Source of the DNA: Trinickia dinghuensis
Lineage (GTDB): Bacteria > Pseudomonadota > Gammaproteobacteria > Burkholderiales > Burkholderiaceae
Assembly (NCBI RefSeq): GCF_003367175.1
Contig: NZ_QRGA01000005.1
Location: 1-64,000 of the forward strand
Length of the DNA: 64,000 nucleotides
Direction of reading: 5' to 3'
The position numbers were made by a program, and so were the translations under genes. Shown here in pieces: positions 26,788 to 35,471 of this stretch; the stretch's first letter is position 1; each line of letters begins with the position of its first letter. A model generated the notes under the pieces. The model had not been told where the DNA came from. It searched no databases and saw nothing but the letters and a program-made list of their open reading frames with translations.

Positions 26788-27981
26788 TTACTGCTGCTTG
26801 CCCGAGTTGAACCAAGCGGCGATCTTCTCGCGCTCGTCAGGCGTCATTTTGGTCACGTTGCCGAGCGGCATCGCTTTCAGCACGACAGCCTGTTCGTACA
26901 GCCGCTGCGCATTCGTCGAAATTTCCTGAGGCGTGTCGAACATGACACCGGCCGGGGCGCTTCCCATCAACGTCGGATGGGCCGAGTGGCACTCCATGCA
27001 ACGCTGCTGCAGGATCGGCTGGATATCGGCCAGCTTGACGGCCGGTGCATTGGCGGCTTGCGCTTCGGGCACCACGGGATGCGGCAGCGTGACAGCCAGG
27101 GCCGCCGCGAGCAGCGCGACGCCGCCTACCGGCAGGTACCACAGCACGTGGCCGCGATGGCGCATGACGAAGAACTGGCGAATCAGCGCGCCGGCGAACA
27201 TGATGACCGCCAGGATGGCCCAGTTGTACGAGTGCGTGTACGTCATCGCGTAGTGGTTCGACAGCATCGCGAATACCACGGGCAGCGTGAAGTACGTGTT
27301 GTGCACCGAGCGTTGCTTGCCGCGCTTGCCGTAGATCGGATTCGGCGCGTCGCCCTTGAGCATCGCGTTCACCATCTTGCGCTGGCCCGGGATGATGACG
27401 AAGAACACGTTGGCCGACATGATCGTCGCGAGCATCGCGCCCACGATCAGATAGGCGGCGCGTCCCGAGAAGACGTGGCAAGCGAGATAGGCGGCGGCGA
27501 GGACGTACAAGCCCACGGCGATGCCGAGCACGCCGTCCTTGTTGCCGAGCAGGCGGCACAGCGAGTCGTACACGATCCAGCCCGCGGCCAAGAAGCACAG
27601 CGCGGCGGCTACGGCTTCGACCGGCGACATGGCGAGCACGTTCGGATCGATGAGGTACGTGCTCGGCGAGAGCAGGTACAGCACGGTGAACAGGCCGAAA
27701 CCGGACATCCACGTGGTGTACGACGGCCACTTCGACCAGTGCAGGTCGTCCGGCATCTGCGCCGGCGCGACCATGTACTTTTGCATGTTGTAGAAGCCGC
27801 CGCCGTGGACGTGCCACAGCTCGCCGAATACGCCGCGCTCCTGCAGCACGGGGTCTTTCGGCTTCTTCAAGCTGTTGTCGAGCGCGACGAAATAGAACGA
27901 TTCGCCGATCCATGCAATTGCGGCGATGACGTGCAGCCAGCGAATCGTCAGATTCAGCCAGTCGGTGATAAAGCCTTCCAT
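26788..27981 (-). CDS. puuD: Membrane urate oxidase with cytochrome c domain
   Basis: Oxidises urate to 5-hydroxyisourate and passes electrons to the respiratory chain instead of making H2O2. The N-terminal part (about 300 residues) has eight hydrophobic helices and family marks WLHVIAAIAWIGESFYFVAL and HGGGFYNMQKYMVAPAQMP. The C-terminal domain is a c-type cytochrome with the haem motif CMECH in QQRCMECHSAH and a later Met ligand candidate in AMPLGNVTKM. Length 397. GGAGG lies five bases upstream. It is 40 bases after uraH in the same direction, so oxidation and hydrolysis are co-expressed. Confidence 0.94.
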   Translation of the reverse strand: MEGFITDWLNLTIRWLHVIAAIAWIGESFYFVALDNSLKKPKDPVLQERGVFGELWHVHGGGFYNMQKYMVAPAQMPDDLHWSKWPSYTTWMSGFGLFTVLYLLSPSTYLIDPNVLAMSPVEAVAAALCFLAAGWIVYDSLCRLLGNKDGVLGIAVGLYVLAAAYLACHVFSGRAAYLIVGAMLATIMSANVFFVIIPGQRKMVNAMLKGDAPNPIYGKRGKQRSVHNTYFTLPVVFAMLSNHYAMTYTHSYNWAILAVIMFAGALIRQFFVMRHRGHVLWYLPVGGVALLAAALAVTLPHPVVPEAQAANAPAVKLADIQPILQQRCMECHSAHPTLMGSAPAGVMFDTPQEISTNAQRLYEQAVVLKAMPLGNVTKMTPDEREKIAAWFNSGKQQ

Positions 27982-28021
27982 AATGCCTCCAAGCTCCTGA
28001 TGTCGTTGGTATGTGGGTTGT

Positions 28022-28375
28022 TCAGCTGCCGCGATAGGTGCTATAAGCCCACGGAGAGACCAGGAGCGGCACGTGATAGTGCGCTGCCGCGTCGGCGATG
28101 CCGAAGCGCAGCGCGACGCGATCGACGAAGCGCGGCTCGGGCACGCTTACGCCTGCCGCGGCGAAGTAGTCGCCCGCGTTGAATACGAGTTCGTATTCGC
28201 CGGGAACCATGGCATCGCCTTCGAGAATCGGCTTGTCGCAACGGCCGTCGTCATTGGTGACGGTGCGCGCGAGCGAGCGCCGCGCGTCGCCTTCGAGCTT
28301 GAACAGCTCGACCGCGATGCCGGCGCCGGGGCGGCCGTGCGCCGTGTCCAGAACGTGGGTAGTCAGCTTGCCCAT
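28022..28375 (-). CDS. uraH: 5-hydroxyisourate hydrolase (transthyretin-like)
   Basis: Hydrolyses 5-hydroxyisourate to OHCU. The 117-residue protein has the family N-terminus LTTHVLDTAHGRPGAGI, with the catalytic His, HYHVPLLVSPWAYSTYRGS at the end, and the C-terminal YRGS tetrapeptide that separates these enzymes from transthyretin. There is no signal peptide. The ATG at 28375 has AAGGAAA nine bases upstream; an upstream open frame of about 60 codons is not protein-like. It leads the uraH-puuD operon, facing away from the guanine deaminase gene. Confidence 0.96.
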   Translation of the reverse strand: MGKLTTHVLDTAHGRPGAGIAVELFKLEGDARRSLARTVTNDDGRCDKPILEGDAMVPGEYELVFNAGDYFAAAGVSVPEPRFVDRVALRFGIADAAAHYHVPLLVSPWAYSTYRGS

Positions 28376-28736
28376 TCGCAGTTTTCCTTGTGATGAATGC
28401 GAAAAGTGTCGTGCAGCGACCCGATCCAATACGCAAGCGGCGGATCGAGGCTCCACGTCAGTGGCTACATACCCGTCGGCGATTTGATGCGAGCGCCGTG
28501 TCGCCATTCTAAGAAGTTGCGGACGGCTCGCGCGCTCGCGATATGAAAGATAAGGGCGCACGCATGAGGACGGGGGCCGCGCGGCGCGAAAAACGAGGCT
28601 CGCCCGGCGAAAACGCCATCAATATATCGAAACGGTGAGGGTGGGTATCGCTCCCGCATATATTGCCAGCGCTATTTTGGCTCCCGATCGTTATGCCCAT
28701 GCCTTTATCGACACCTCATCAACGCGGAATCATCCA
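28376..28736. promoter_or_regulatory. Divergent control region uraH / guanine deaminase, with inverted repeat
   Basis: No gene. The region holds CAATATAT (28620-28627) and ATATATTG (28658-28665), perfect eight-base arms whose centres lie 38 bases apart, 72-117 bases before the deaminase ATG. It is the most A+T-rich part of the gap. Such a split site fits looping or cooperative binding, for instance by the LysR protein encoded downstream. Confidence 0.45.
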
Positions 28737-30143
28737 ATGACGAACGAACAGCCCATGCACGCAACCGGTGCGGCGCGCCCAAGAACGATGCTCGTCAAGC
28801 ACGCCGACGTGCTCGTGACCATGGACGGCGCGCGCCGGGAATTGACGGATGCCGGGCTATTCATCGAGGGCAACCGGATCGTGGCGGTCGGCGCGACGAG
28901 CGAGTTGCCGAGCACGGCCGACGAGGTGCTGGACCTGCGCGGGCACTTGGTCATGCCGGGGCTCGTGAACACGCACCACCACATGTACCAGAGCCTGACC
29001 CGCGCGGTGCCCGCGGCGCAGAACGCCGAGCTGTTCGGCTGGCTGACGAGCCTCTACAAGATCTGGGCCCATTTGACCCCCGAGATGATCGAGGTGTCCA
29101 CGCTCACGGCGATGGCCGAACTGCTGCTTTCGGGCTGCACGACCTCGAGCGACCACCTTTATATCTATCCGAACGGCAGCCGCCTCGACGACAGCATCGC
29201 CGCCGCCGCGCGGATCGGGATGCGTTTTCACGCAAGCCGCGGCAGCATGAGCGTCGGGCAGAAGGATGGCGGTCTGCCCCCCGATTCGGTGGTCGAGCGC
29301 GAAGACGACATCCTCGCCGACACGCAGCGGTTGATCGAGACCTATCACGACGAGGGTCGCTACGCGATGTTGCGCGTGGTCGTCGCGCCGTGTTCGCCGT
29401 TTTCCGTGAGCCGCGATCTGATGCGCGAATCGGCGACGCTTGCGCGGCAATACGGTGTGTCGATGCATACGCACCTGGCGGAGAACGTGAACGACGTGGC
29501 CTATAGCCGCGAGCGTTTCGGCATGACGCCCGCCGAATACGCGGAGGATCTCGGCTGGGTCGGCGCCGACGTCTGGCACGCGCACTGTGTCCAACTCGAC
29601 GCGTCCGGCATCGCGCTGTTCGCGCGCACCCGTACCGGGGTCGCGCATTGCCCGTGCTCGAACATGCGGCTTGCCTCCGGCATCGCCCCGATTCGACGGA
29701 TGCGCGATGCGGGCGTACCGGTCGGGCTCGGCGTGGACGGCTCGGCGTCGAACGACGGCGCCCACCTCGTAGGCGAGGCGCGGCAGGCGATGCTGCTGCA
29801 GCGGGTGGGATTCGGCCCCGACGCGATGAGCGCGCGGGAGGCCTTGGAATTGGCCACGCTCGGCGGGGCCGCGGTGCTCGGGCGCGACGATATCGGCGCG
29901 CTCGCCCCGGGGATGGCGGCGGACTTCGTCGCGTTCGATCTGCGTCAGGCAAGTTTCGCGGGCGCACTGCACGATCCGGTGGCGGCGCTCGTGTTCTGCG
30001 CGCCGCCGCAGGTGTCGCTGAGCGTCATCAACGGCAGGGTCGTGGTGCGGGACGGGCGCTTGGCGACGCTCGAACTCGCGCCGCTGCTCGAGCGGCACAA
30101 CGCGCTTGCGCGCTCGCTCGGCGAGGCGGCACGCGCGTCATAG
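28737..30143 (+). CDS. 8-oxoguanine/guanine deaminase (amidohydrolase)
   Basis: A 468-residue zinc amidohydrolase of the chlorohydrolase/guanine-deaminase branch. The metal site is visible: His80/His82 in VNTHHHMYQS, His in MHTHLAENVND (about residue 247), His in WHAHCVQLD, and Asp in VGLGVDGSASNDG. The sequence ASNDGAHLVGEARQAM and the Cys in GVAHCPCSNMRLASG are typical of proteins shown to deaminate 8-oxoguanine, and guanine is the obvious alternative. The reaction would feed xanthine or urate into the uraH-puuD route. It lies between the urate genes and a nucleoside importer. Confidence 0.88.
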   Translation: MTNEQPMHATGAARPRTMLVKHADVLVTMDGARRELTDAGLFIEGNRIVAVGATSELPSTADEVLDLRGHLVMPGLVNTHHHMYQSLTRAVPAAQNAELFGWLTSLYKIWAHLTPEMIEVSTLTAMAELLLSGCTTSSDHLYIYPNGSRLDDSIAAAARIGMRFHASRGSMSVGQKDGGLPPDSVVEREDDILADTQRLIETYHDEGRYAMLRVVVAPCSPFSVSRDLMRESATLARQYGVSMHTHLAENVNDVAYSRERFGMTPAEYAEDLGWVGADVWHAHCVQLDASGIALFARTRTGVAHCPCSNMRLASGIAPIRRMRDAGVPVGLGVDGSASNDGAHLVGEARQAMLLQRVGFGPDAMSAREALELATLGGAAVLGRDDIGALAPGMAADFVAFDLRQASFAGALHDPVAALVFCAPPQVSLSVINGRVVVRDGRLATLELAPLLERHNALARSLGEAARAS

Positions 30144-30248
30144 GGCATAAGGCGTGCGGCGTGGGGCGGGTGGGCCGCCGTTTGGAGCGGGGCGGCCGAG
30201 GCCGCCGCCGCGCGGTCAGGGCCGGTAGCCCGGTAGCCCGGGAGGCCG

Positions 30249-31181
30249 TCAGGAGCGGTCCACGAGCGTGCGCGTCGCATCGGCGACGAGGCTGCGCAGC
30301 CAGCGCACTTCGTCGGAGTAATGGCAGCGCTCGTGCCAGAGCTGGTAGTACTGCATCGGCGGAAAGTCGAGCGGGGCGGGCAAGACCGTCAGCGGCAGGA
30401 ACTTGGCGTAGTGATCGGCGAACAGCCGTGTCGTCGTGAACAGGAGGTCCGATTTGACCAGTACGTACGGTGCGAGATTGAAGTACGGCAACGTGACGAC
30501 GACATGGCGTTTGAGCCGTTCGCGCGCGAGGTGAACGTCGATCGCGCCGCGCTGGCCCACGGAATACGGCGTCGGCGCGAGGTGCGGGGCGTTCAGGTAC
30601 TGGTCGAGCGTGAGCGTGCCGCGCTTGGCGAACGGGTGCGTGGTGCTCATCAGGCACACGATCTCGTCGACGAACAGGTTCGACAAGTGCAGCTGCTCGG
30701 GCGGCTCGGGCCAGTTGCCGATGACGACATCGAGCTTGCCGTCTTCCAGCGCAAGTTCGTAGTCGAACGAGGGGCCGAGCGAATGGAATTCGAGTTGCGC
30801 GTTCGGCGCCGCCTGCCGGAAACGTTCGACGATGGTCGGCACGAACAAGACGTTCAGGTAGTCGGGACAGCCGATCCGGTAGCAGCGGATCGACGTGGCG
30901 GGATCGAAGTTGTGCTGCTGGAAGCGAATCCGCTCGATTTCGCGCAAGGCGTTCTGGACGGGCTCGAGCAGGCGCAGGCCGTACTCGGTCGGTACCATGC
31001 CGGACTTGCCGCGCACGAGCAGCGGATCGCCCGTGATGTCGCGCAGGCGGCGCAGCGCGGCGCTGATGGCCGGCTGCGATTGGTTCAGCTTGACGGCCGC
31101 GCGCGTAACGCTGCGCTCCATCAAGAGGGTGTGCAAGACGCGCAATAAATACGTGTCGATCGCCTCGCGTTGCTGACTCAT
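30249..31181 (-). CDS. LysR-family regulator of the purine/nucleoside genes
   Basis: A 310-residue LysR protein. The winged helix lies at residues 10-70 (LLMERSVTRAAVKLNQSQPA, then LRRLRDITGDPLLVRGKSG), and the effector domain starts near residue 95 (IRCYRIGCPDYLNVLFVP), like the NodD/NocR-type group. The ATG at 31181 has GGAG six bases upstream. It stands between the deaminase gene (convergent) and the ABC importer (divergent), so both are candidate targets and a purine is the likely ligand. The ligand is inference. Confidence 0.88.
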   Translation of the reverse strand: MSQQREAIDTYLLRVLHTLLMERSVTRAAVKLNQSQPAISAALRRLRDITGDPLLVRGKSGMVPTEYGLRLLEPVQNALREIERIRFQQHNFDPATSIRCYRIGCPDYLNVLFVPTIVERFRQAAPNAQLEFHSLGPSFDYELALEDGKLDVVIGNWPEPPEQLHLSNLFVDEIVCLMSTTHPFAKRGTLTLDQYLNAPHLAPTPYSVGQRGAIDVHLARERLKRHVVVTLPYFNLAPYVLVKSDLLFTTTRLFADHYAKFLPLTVLPAPLDFPPMQYYQLWHERCHYSDEVRWLRSLVADATRTLVDRS

Positions 31182-31481
31182 GAAATGCTCCGATATATGT
31201 TTCGGCTGATGCTGCAGGGGTGGGGATATCAGACTTTTAATATGAGCAACAGCGCGCGTCAAGCGCGCAAATACCCGTGTGGCGCAACGGCGAAATCGAG
31301 TATCCGCACGATATTGTCGGCTCGACGCTCGCCCGCGATTTGGGTATTGTCAGGCCACGGCCGCGCGCCGGACGGCGCTAGGCGGCGCCGGGCCGGCGTG
31401 AGCGGCCAGATGGACGGGGAGCGCGGCGGGCGGTGAGCACGTTGCGCGGAAGCAAATAAGCAGTCGGGTTTGGCGGATCTC
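31182..31481. other. Divergent leader between LysR and the nucleoside importer
   Basis: No gene. The 100 bases next to the LysR gene are A+T-rich (GATATATG, CTTTTAATATGAG) and should hold its promoter and operator. The half next to the ABC gene is very GC-rich with several short hairpins. I compared it by eye with the purine riboswitch core and saw no match. Confidence 0.4.
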
Positions 31482-33074
31482 ATGGGCGATCATTCAATCT
31501 TGGGCGGCCGGGCGGGCGAGCACTCGCAGGCCGCGCCGCGTCTCGCGCTGACGGGTATCAGCAAGCAATATCCGTCGGTGAAGGCGAACGACGACGTGCA
31601 TCTCGTCGTGGCGCCGGGCGAGATCCACGCCGTGCTCGGCGAAAACGGCGCCGGCAAGAGCACGCTGATGAAAATCATCTACGGCTCGGTGCGGCCCGAT
31701 GCCGGCGAGATCCGGTGGGAGGGCGATCCGGTCGAGATCGCGAGCCCGGCGCAGGCGCGCAAGCTCGGGATCGGGATGGTCTTTCAGCATTTCTCGCTGT
31801 TCGAGACGCTGACGGTGGGCGAGAACATCGCGCTGGCGCTCGACGAACCGTTCGATCTGGCCGCGCTCGCCAAGCGCATTCGCGACGTCTCGGCCGAGTA
31901 CGGCCTCGACATCGATCCGCAGCGGCACGTGCACAGCCTGACCGTGGGCGAGCGCCAGCGCGTCGAGATCGTGCGCTGCCTGCTGCAGCACCCGCGGCTC
32001 TTGATCATGGACGAGCCGACCTCGGTGCTGACGCCGCAGGCCGTGCGCAAGCTGTTCGAGACGCTCAAACGCCTGGCCGCCCAAGGCTGCAGCGTGCTCT
32101 ACATCAGCCACAAGCTCGACGAGATCCGAGAACTCTGCGATACGGCCACCGTCATGCGCGGCGGCCGCGTCACGGGGCACGTCAAGCCGCGCGAGGAGAC
32201 GAACGAATCGCTCGCGCAGCTGATGGTCGGCCATGCGCTGCCCGATTACACGCGCCGCGCGCATGCGCCGGGCGAGGCCTTGCTCAGCGTCAAGCGCCTG
32301 TCGGTCGCGAGCGACGATCCGTTCGGCACGTCGCTCGAGAACGTGGCGTTCGACGTGCACGCGGGCGAGATCTTCGGGATTGCCGGGGTGTCGGGCAACG
32401 GGCAGGCCGAACTGCTGGCGGCGCTTTCCGGCGAGAAGCGCAGTGCCGGCGAGCCCGACGCCGTGACGATCTGCGGCAAGCGGGCGGGGCGCCTTTCGGC
32501 CGGCGCGCGACGTCGCCTCGGCTTTGCGTTCGTGCCGGAGGAACGCCTTGGGCGGGGCGCGGTACCGGCGATGTCGCTCGTCGACAACGCGCTGCTCACC
32601 GCGCATCGCCAGCCCGGCATGGTTCGCCATGGCTGGATCGGGACGCGCGCGATGCGTGCGTTCGCGACTCGCTGCATCGAAGCGTTCGACGTGCGCTGCG
32701 GCGGGCCCGATGCGCTCGCGCAGTCGCTCTCGGGCGGCAATCTCCAGAAGTACATCGTCGGCCGCGAAGTGCTGCAAGCGCCCAAGGTGCTCGTGGTGGC
32801 GCAGCCGACCTGGGGCGTCGACGTGGGCGCTGCCGCGTTCATTCGGCAGCAGTTGCTCGATCTGTCGGCCAAGGGCGTGGCCGTGCTCGTGATCTCCGAG
32901 GAACTCGACGAACTCTTCGACATCTGCGACCGGATTGCCGTTCTCGCGCGCGGACGCTTGTCGCCGGCGCGCAAGACAGGCGAGACGAACGCCGAGGAAA
33001 TCGGCTTATGGATGGCGGGCTTGTTCGGCGATCACGGCGCGGCGCCGCCCGCCGAGCAGCCCGTGCATGCCTGA
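31482..33074 (+). CDS. Nucleoside ABC importer, tandem ATPase subunit
   Basis: A 530-residue duplicated ABC ATPase of the BMP-linked group (NupO/YufO, like RbsA). Domain 1 has Walker A GENGAGKST, signature LTVGERQRVEI and Walker B LLIMDEPTS. Domain 2 has a degenerate Walker A (GVSGNGQAE), an intact LSGGNLQKY signature and VVAQPTWGVDVG. One working and one degenerate site is normal for this family. It energises uptake of guanosine-like nucleosides together with the two permeases and the BMP protein downstream. An ATG at 31482 is preferred over a TTG four codons upstream. Confidence 0.93.
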   Translation: MGDHSILGGRAGEHSQAAPRLALTGISKQYPSVKANDDVHLVVAPGEIHAVLGENGAGKSTLMKIIYGSVRPDAGEIRWEGDPVEIASPAQARKLGIGMVFQHFSLFETLTVGENIALALDEPFDLAALAKRIRDVSAEYGLDIDPQRHVHSLTVGERQRVEIVRCLLQHPRLLIMDEPTSVLTPQAVRKLFETLKRLAAQGCSVLYISHKLDEIRELCDTATVMRGGRVTGHVKPREETNESLAQLMVGHALPDYTRRAHAPGEALLSVKRLSVASDDPFGTSLENVAFDVHAGEIFGIAGVSGNGQAELLAALSGEKRSAGEPDAVTICGKRAGRLSAGARRRLGFAFVPEERLGRGAVPAMSLVDNALLTAHRQPGMVRHGWIGTRAMRAFATRCIEAFDVRCGGPDALAQSLSGGNLQKYIVGREVLQAPKVLVVAQPTWGVDVGAAAFIRQQLLDLSAKGVAVLVISEELDELFDICDRIAVLARGRLSPARKTGETNAEEIGLWMAGLFGDHGAAPPAEQPVHA

Positions 33075-33133
33075 CCGCCGCGCCGGCGTCGCGTCGCTGC
33101 CCGGGCACGACGTTCGAACGAACGGGACGGCGC

Positions 33134-33183
33134 GGCAGGTAGAGGCATATAGGGGCAGGTAGAGATCGACGCAAATCGACGCA
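33134..33183. repeat. Short direct repeats between ATPase and permease genes
   Basis: GGCAGGTAGAG occurs at 33134-33144 and 33154-33164 (period 20), then ATCGACGCA at 33165-33173 and 33175-33183 (period 10). They lie in the 157-base gap between the importer genes. Regular helical spacing could be a binding site, or the result of slippage. Confidence 0.5.
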
Positions 33184-33231
33184 GTACACGTACTGACACT
33201 CGAACAACGAACGCTCGAAAAGAAACAGATC

Positions 33232-34335
33232 ATGTATTTTCCTTACCGACTCGAAGCACGCCCGACGCCATCGCGCGCGATGCGGCTCGCCGTCCCCATC
33301 ATCGCGGCGCTGCTCACGCTCGCGATCGGCTTTCTGATCTTCGGTCTCGTCGGGCGCGATCCCGTGCAGGCGATGCGGGCCTTCTTCATCGATCCGCTTT
33401 CCGACGTCAACGGCTGGTCCGAACTGCTGCTCAAAGCTTCGCCGCTGTGTCTGATCGGCCTCGGCCTTGCCGTCGGCTATCGCGCGAACGTCTGGAACAT
33501 CGGCGCCGAGGGGCAGATGCTCGCGGGCGGCATCGCGGCGAGCGGCGTCGCGATCCACTTCGATCAAGCGAGCGGCGCGTGGATCCTGTTCTTGATGATG
33601 GGCGCGGGCATCGTCGGCGGCATGCTGTGGGCCTCGATTCCGGCGTTTCTGAAGACGCGCTTCAATACCAACGAAATCCTGACGAGCCTCATGCTGACGT
33701 ATGTGGCCACGCAGCTCCTGATCTATCTCGTGAGCGGTCCTTGGCGCGATCCGCAAGGGATGAACTTTCCGATTTCGGAGATGTTCTCGGGCGACGCGCT
33801 CTATCCGACCTTCGGCGGCGATTGGCACTGGCACTGGCTGCGCGGGACGCGGCTCAACGCATCGATCTTTCTGACGCTGGCCGCCATTCCCGCCGTCTGG
33901 CTCTTTATGCGCAAGAGCTTCGCGGGTTTTCGGATGAGCGTCGGGGGGCTGGCGCCGCTGGCGGCGCGCTATGCGGGCTTCTCCGATTCGCGCACGGTGT
34001 GGATGTCTCTGCTCGTCAGCGGAGCCCTCGCCGGGCTCGCGGGCATGGGCGAGATCGCCGGGCCGATCGGGCAGTTGCAGGCGACGTGGTCTCCGGGCTA
34101 CGGGTTCACGGCGATCATCGTCGTCTTCGTCGGCCGGCTGCATCCCATCGGCATCGTGCTCGCGAGCTTGCTGATGGCGCTGCTCTATCTGGGCGGGGAG
34201 GCGGTTCAGACCTCGATGCAATTGCCGCAGGCGCTGTCGGGTGTGTTCCAAGGGCTGCTGCTGTTCTGTCTGCTAGGCGCGGATCTATTCGTCAATTACC
34301 GGGTGCGACGCGTGGCGCGCGTCGCACATGGATGA
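33232..34335 (+). CDS. Nucleoside ABC importer permease 1
   Basis: A 367-residue integral-membrane protein of the BPD_transp_2 family (NupP/YufP-like), with about ten hydrophobic helices starting LAVPIIAALLTLAIGFLIFG. The family-typical GYRANVWNIGAEGQML (about residues 82-97) and the helical stretch before GMGEIAGPIGQLQATWSPGYGF are present; the latter region contacts the ATPase. It forms the translocation pore as a heterodimer with the next permease. The start is the ATG at 33232 without an obvious Shine-Dalgarno sequence beyond a purine-rich GAAAAGAAAC. Confidence 0.93.
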   Translation: MYFPYRLEARPTPSRAMRLAVPIIAALLTLAIGFLIFGLVGRDPVQAMRAFFIDPLSDVNGWSELLLKASPLCLIGLGLAVGYRANVWNIGAEGQMLAGGIAASGVAIHFDQASGAWILFLMMGAGIVGGMLWASIPAFLKTRFNTNEILTSLMLTYVATQLLIYLVSGPWRDPQGMNFPISEMFSGDALYPTFGGDWHWHWLRGTRLNASIFLTLAAIPAVWLFMRKSFAGFRMSVGGLAPLAARYAGFSDSRTVWMSLLVSGALAGLAGMGEIAGPIGQLQATWSPGYGFTAIIVVFVGRLHPIGIVLASLLMALLYLGGEAVQTSMQLPQALSGVFQGLLLFCLLGADLFVNYRVRRVARVAHG

Positions 34336-34444
34336 TCGAGCGCCGCGCTGTCGGGCGACCGACAACCTGACGACCTGCCGGCCGGACGACACCCGCCGAT
34401 CGAAATAGAACGCGATACACGCGATAGAGAAAGAACGAACGACC

Positions 34445-35374
34445 ATGGATATTCAACAAGCCGGCTCGCTTGCGTCGAGCGCCGTCGTGGCCGCCATTCC
34501 GCTGATGTTCGCCGGGCTCGGCGAGCTCGTCACCGAAAAATCGGGCGTGCTCAATCTCGGCGTGGAAGGGATGATGCTGATGGGCGCCGTGACGGGCTAT
34601 GCGGTCACCGCCGTGACGGGCCACCCTTGGCTCGGCGTGGCGGCGGCGATCGGAGCGGGCGCCGCGATGGCGCTGCTGTTCGCGTTTCTCACGCTCACGA
34701 TGCTCGCCAATCAAGTGGCGACCGGGCTATCGCTGGCGATCTTCGGCACCGGGCTCTCCGCGTACGTCGGCAAGCCGTACACGTCGGCATCGGTCAGCGC
34801 CACGATCGATGCGTGGCCGATCCCGGGGCTCGCCCATGTGCCCGTGCTCGGGCCCGCGCTGTTTTCGCTGACGCCGCTCGGGTATCTCGCGTTCGCGATG
34901 TTCGCGCTCGTGGCCTGGTTTCTCTATCGCACGCGCGCCGGGCTCGTGCTGCGCTCGGTCGGCGAATCGCCGAGCGTCGCTCATTCGGTCGGCTTTCCCG
35001 TGATCGGCGTGCGCTACGGCGCGACGCTGTTCGGCGGTGCGATGGCGGGGCTCGGAGGCGGCTACTACTCGATCGTCTATCTGCATCTGTGGCAAGAGCA
35101 GTTGACGTCGGGGCGCGGCTGGATCGCGCTCGCGCTCGTCGTGTTCGCCACCTGGCGGCCCGCCCGGCTGCTCATCGGCGCGCTGCTGTTCGGCGCGGTC
35201 ACGGGGCTGCAGTTCTATGCCCAGGCCGTGGGCGTGCCCGTGCCGACGCAATTCCTCGCGATGCTGCCGTACCTCGCGACGATCGTCGTGCTGGCCGTCA
35301 TTTCGCGCAATCCGAACACGATCAAGCTCAATGCGCCGGGATCGCTCGGCAAGGCGTTTTACGCGACGAGCTGA
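34445..35374 (+). CDS. Nucleoside ABC importer permease 2
   Basis: A 309-residue partner permease (NupQ/YufQ-like) of the same family. It opens with SAVVAAIPLMFAGLGELVTEKSG, and VLNLGVEGMMLMGAV corresponds to the conserved ExGM region. There are eight or so hydrophobic helices. GGGYYSIVYLHLWQEQLTSGRG near residue 215 is the family signature before the ATPase-contact loop. It starts 109 bases after the first permease and is followed 97 bases later by the binding-protein gene. Confidence 0.93.
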   Translation: MDIQQAGSLASSAVVAAIPLMFAGLGELVTEKSGVLNLGVEGMMLMGAVTGYAVTAVTGHPWLGVAAAIGAGAAMALLFAFLTLTMLANQVATGLSLAIFGTGLSAYVGKPYTSASVSATIDAWPIPGLAHVPVLGPALFSLTPLGYLAFAMFALVAWFLYRTRAGLVLRSVGESPSVAHSVGFPVIGVRYGATLFGGAMAGLGGGYYSIVYLHLWQEQLTSGRGWIALALVVFATWRPARLLIGALLFGAVTGLQFYAQAVGVPVPTQFLAMLPYLATIVVLAVISRNPNTIKLNAPGSLGKAFYATS

Positions 35375-35471
35375 TCGTACGCGGCCCTGCGCAGTCCTAC
35401 GCGCCCAACCCGGCTCGACGGCAGGCCGTGCGCTTGCCCGACCGTTTCACCCACACCACTGGAGAAGTCAG

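Noticed and set aside
26644-28182. A 512-codon plus-strand frame across puuD and uraH
   Set aside because: Low-complexity Arg/His/Val sequence opposite two clearly identified genes.
31182-31481. Possible purine riboswitch before the nucleoside importer
   Set aside because: No conserved three-way junction core could be recognised by eye; a covariance search with the purine aptamer model would decide.
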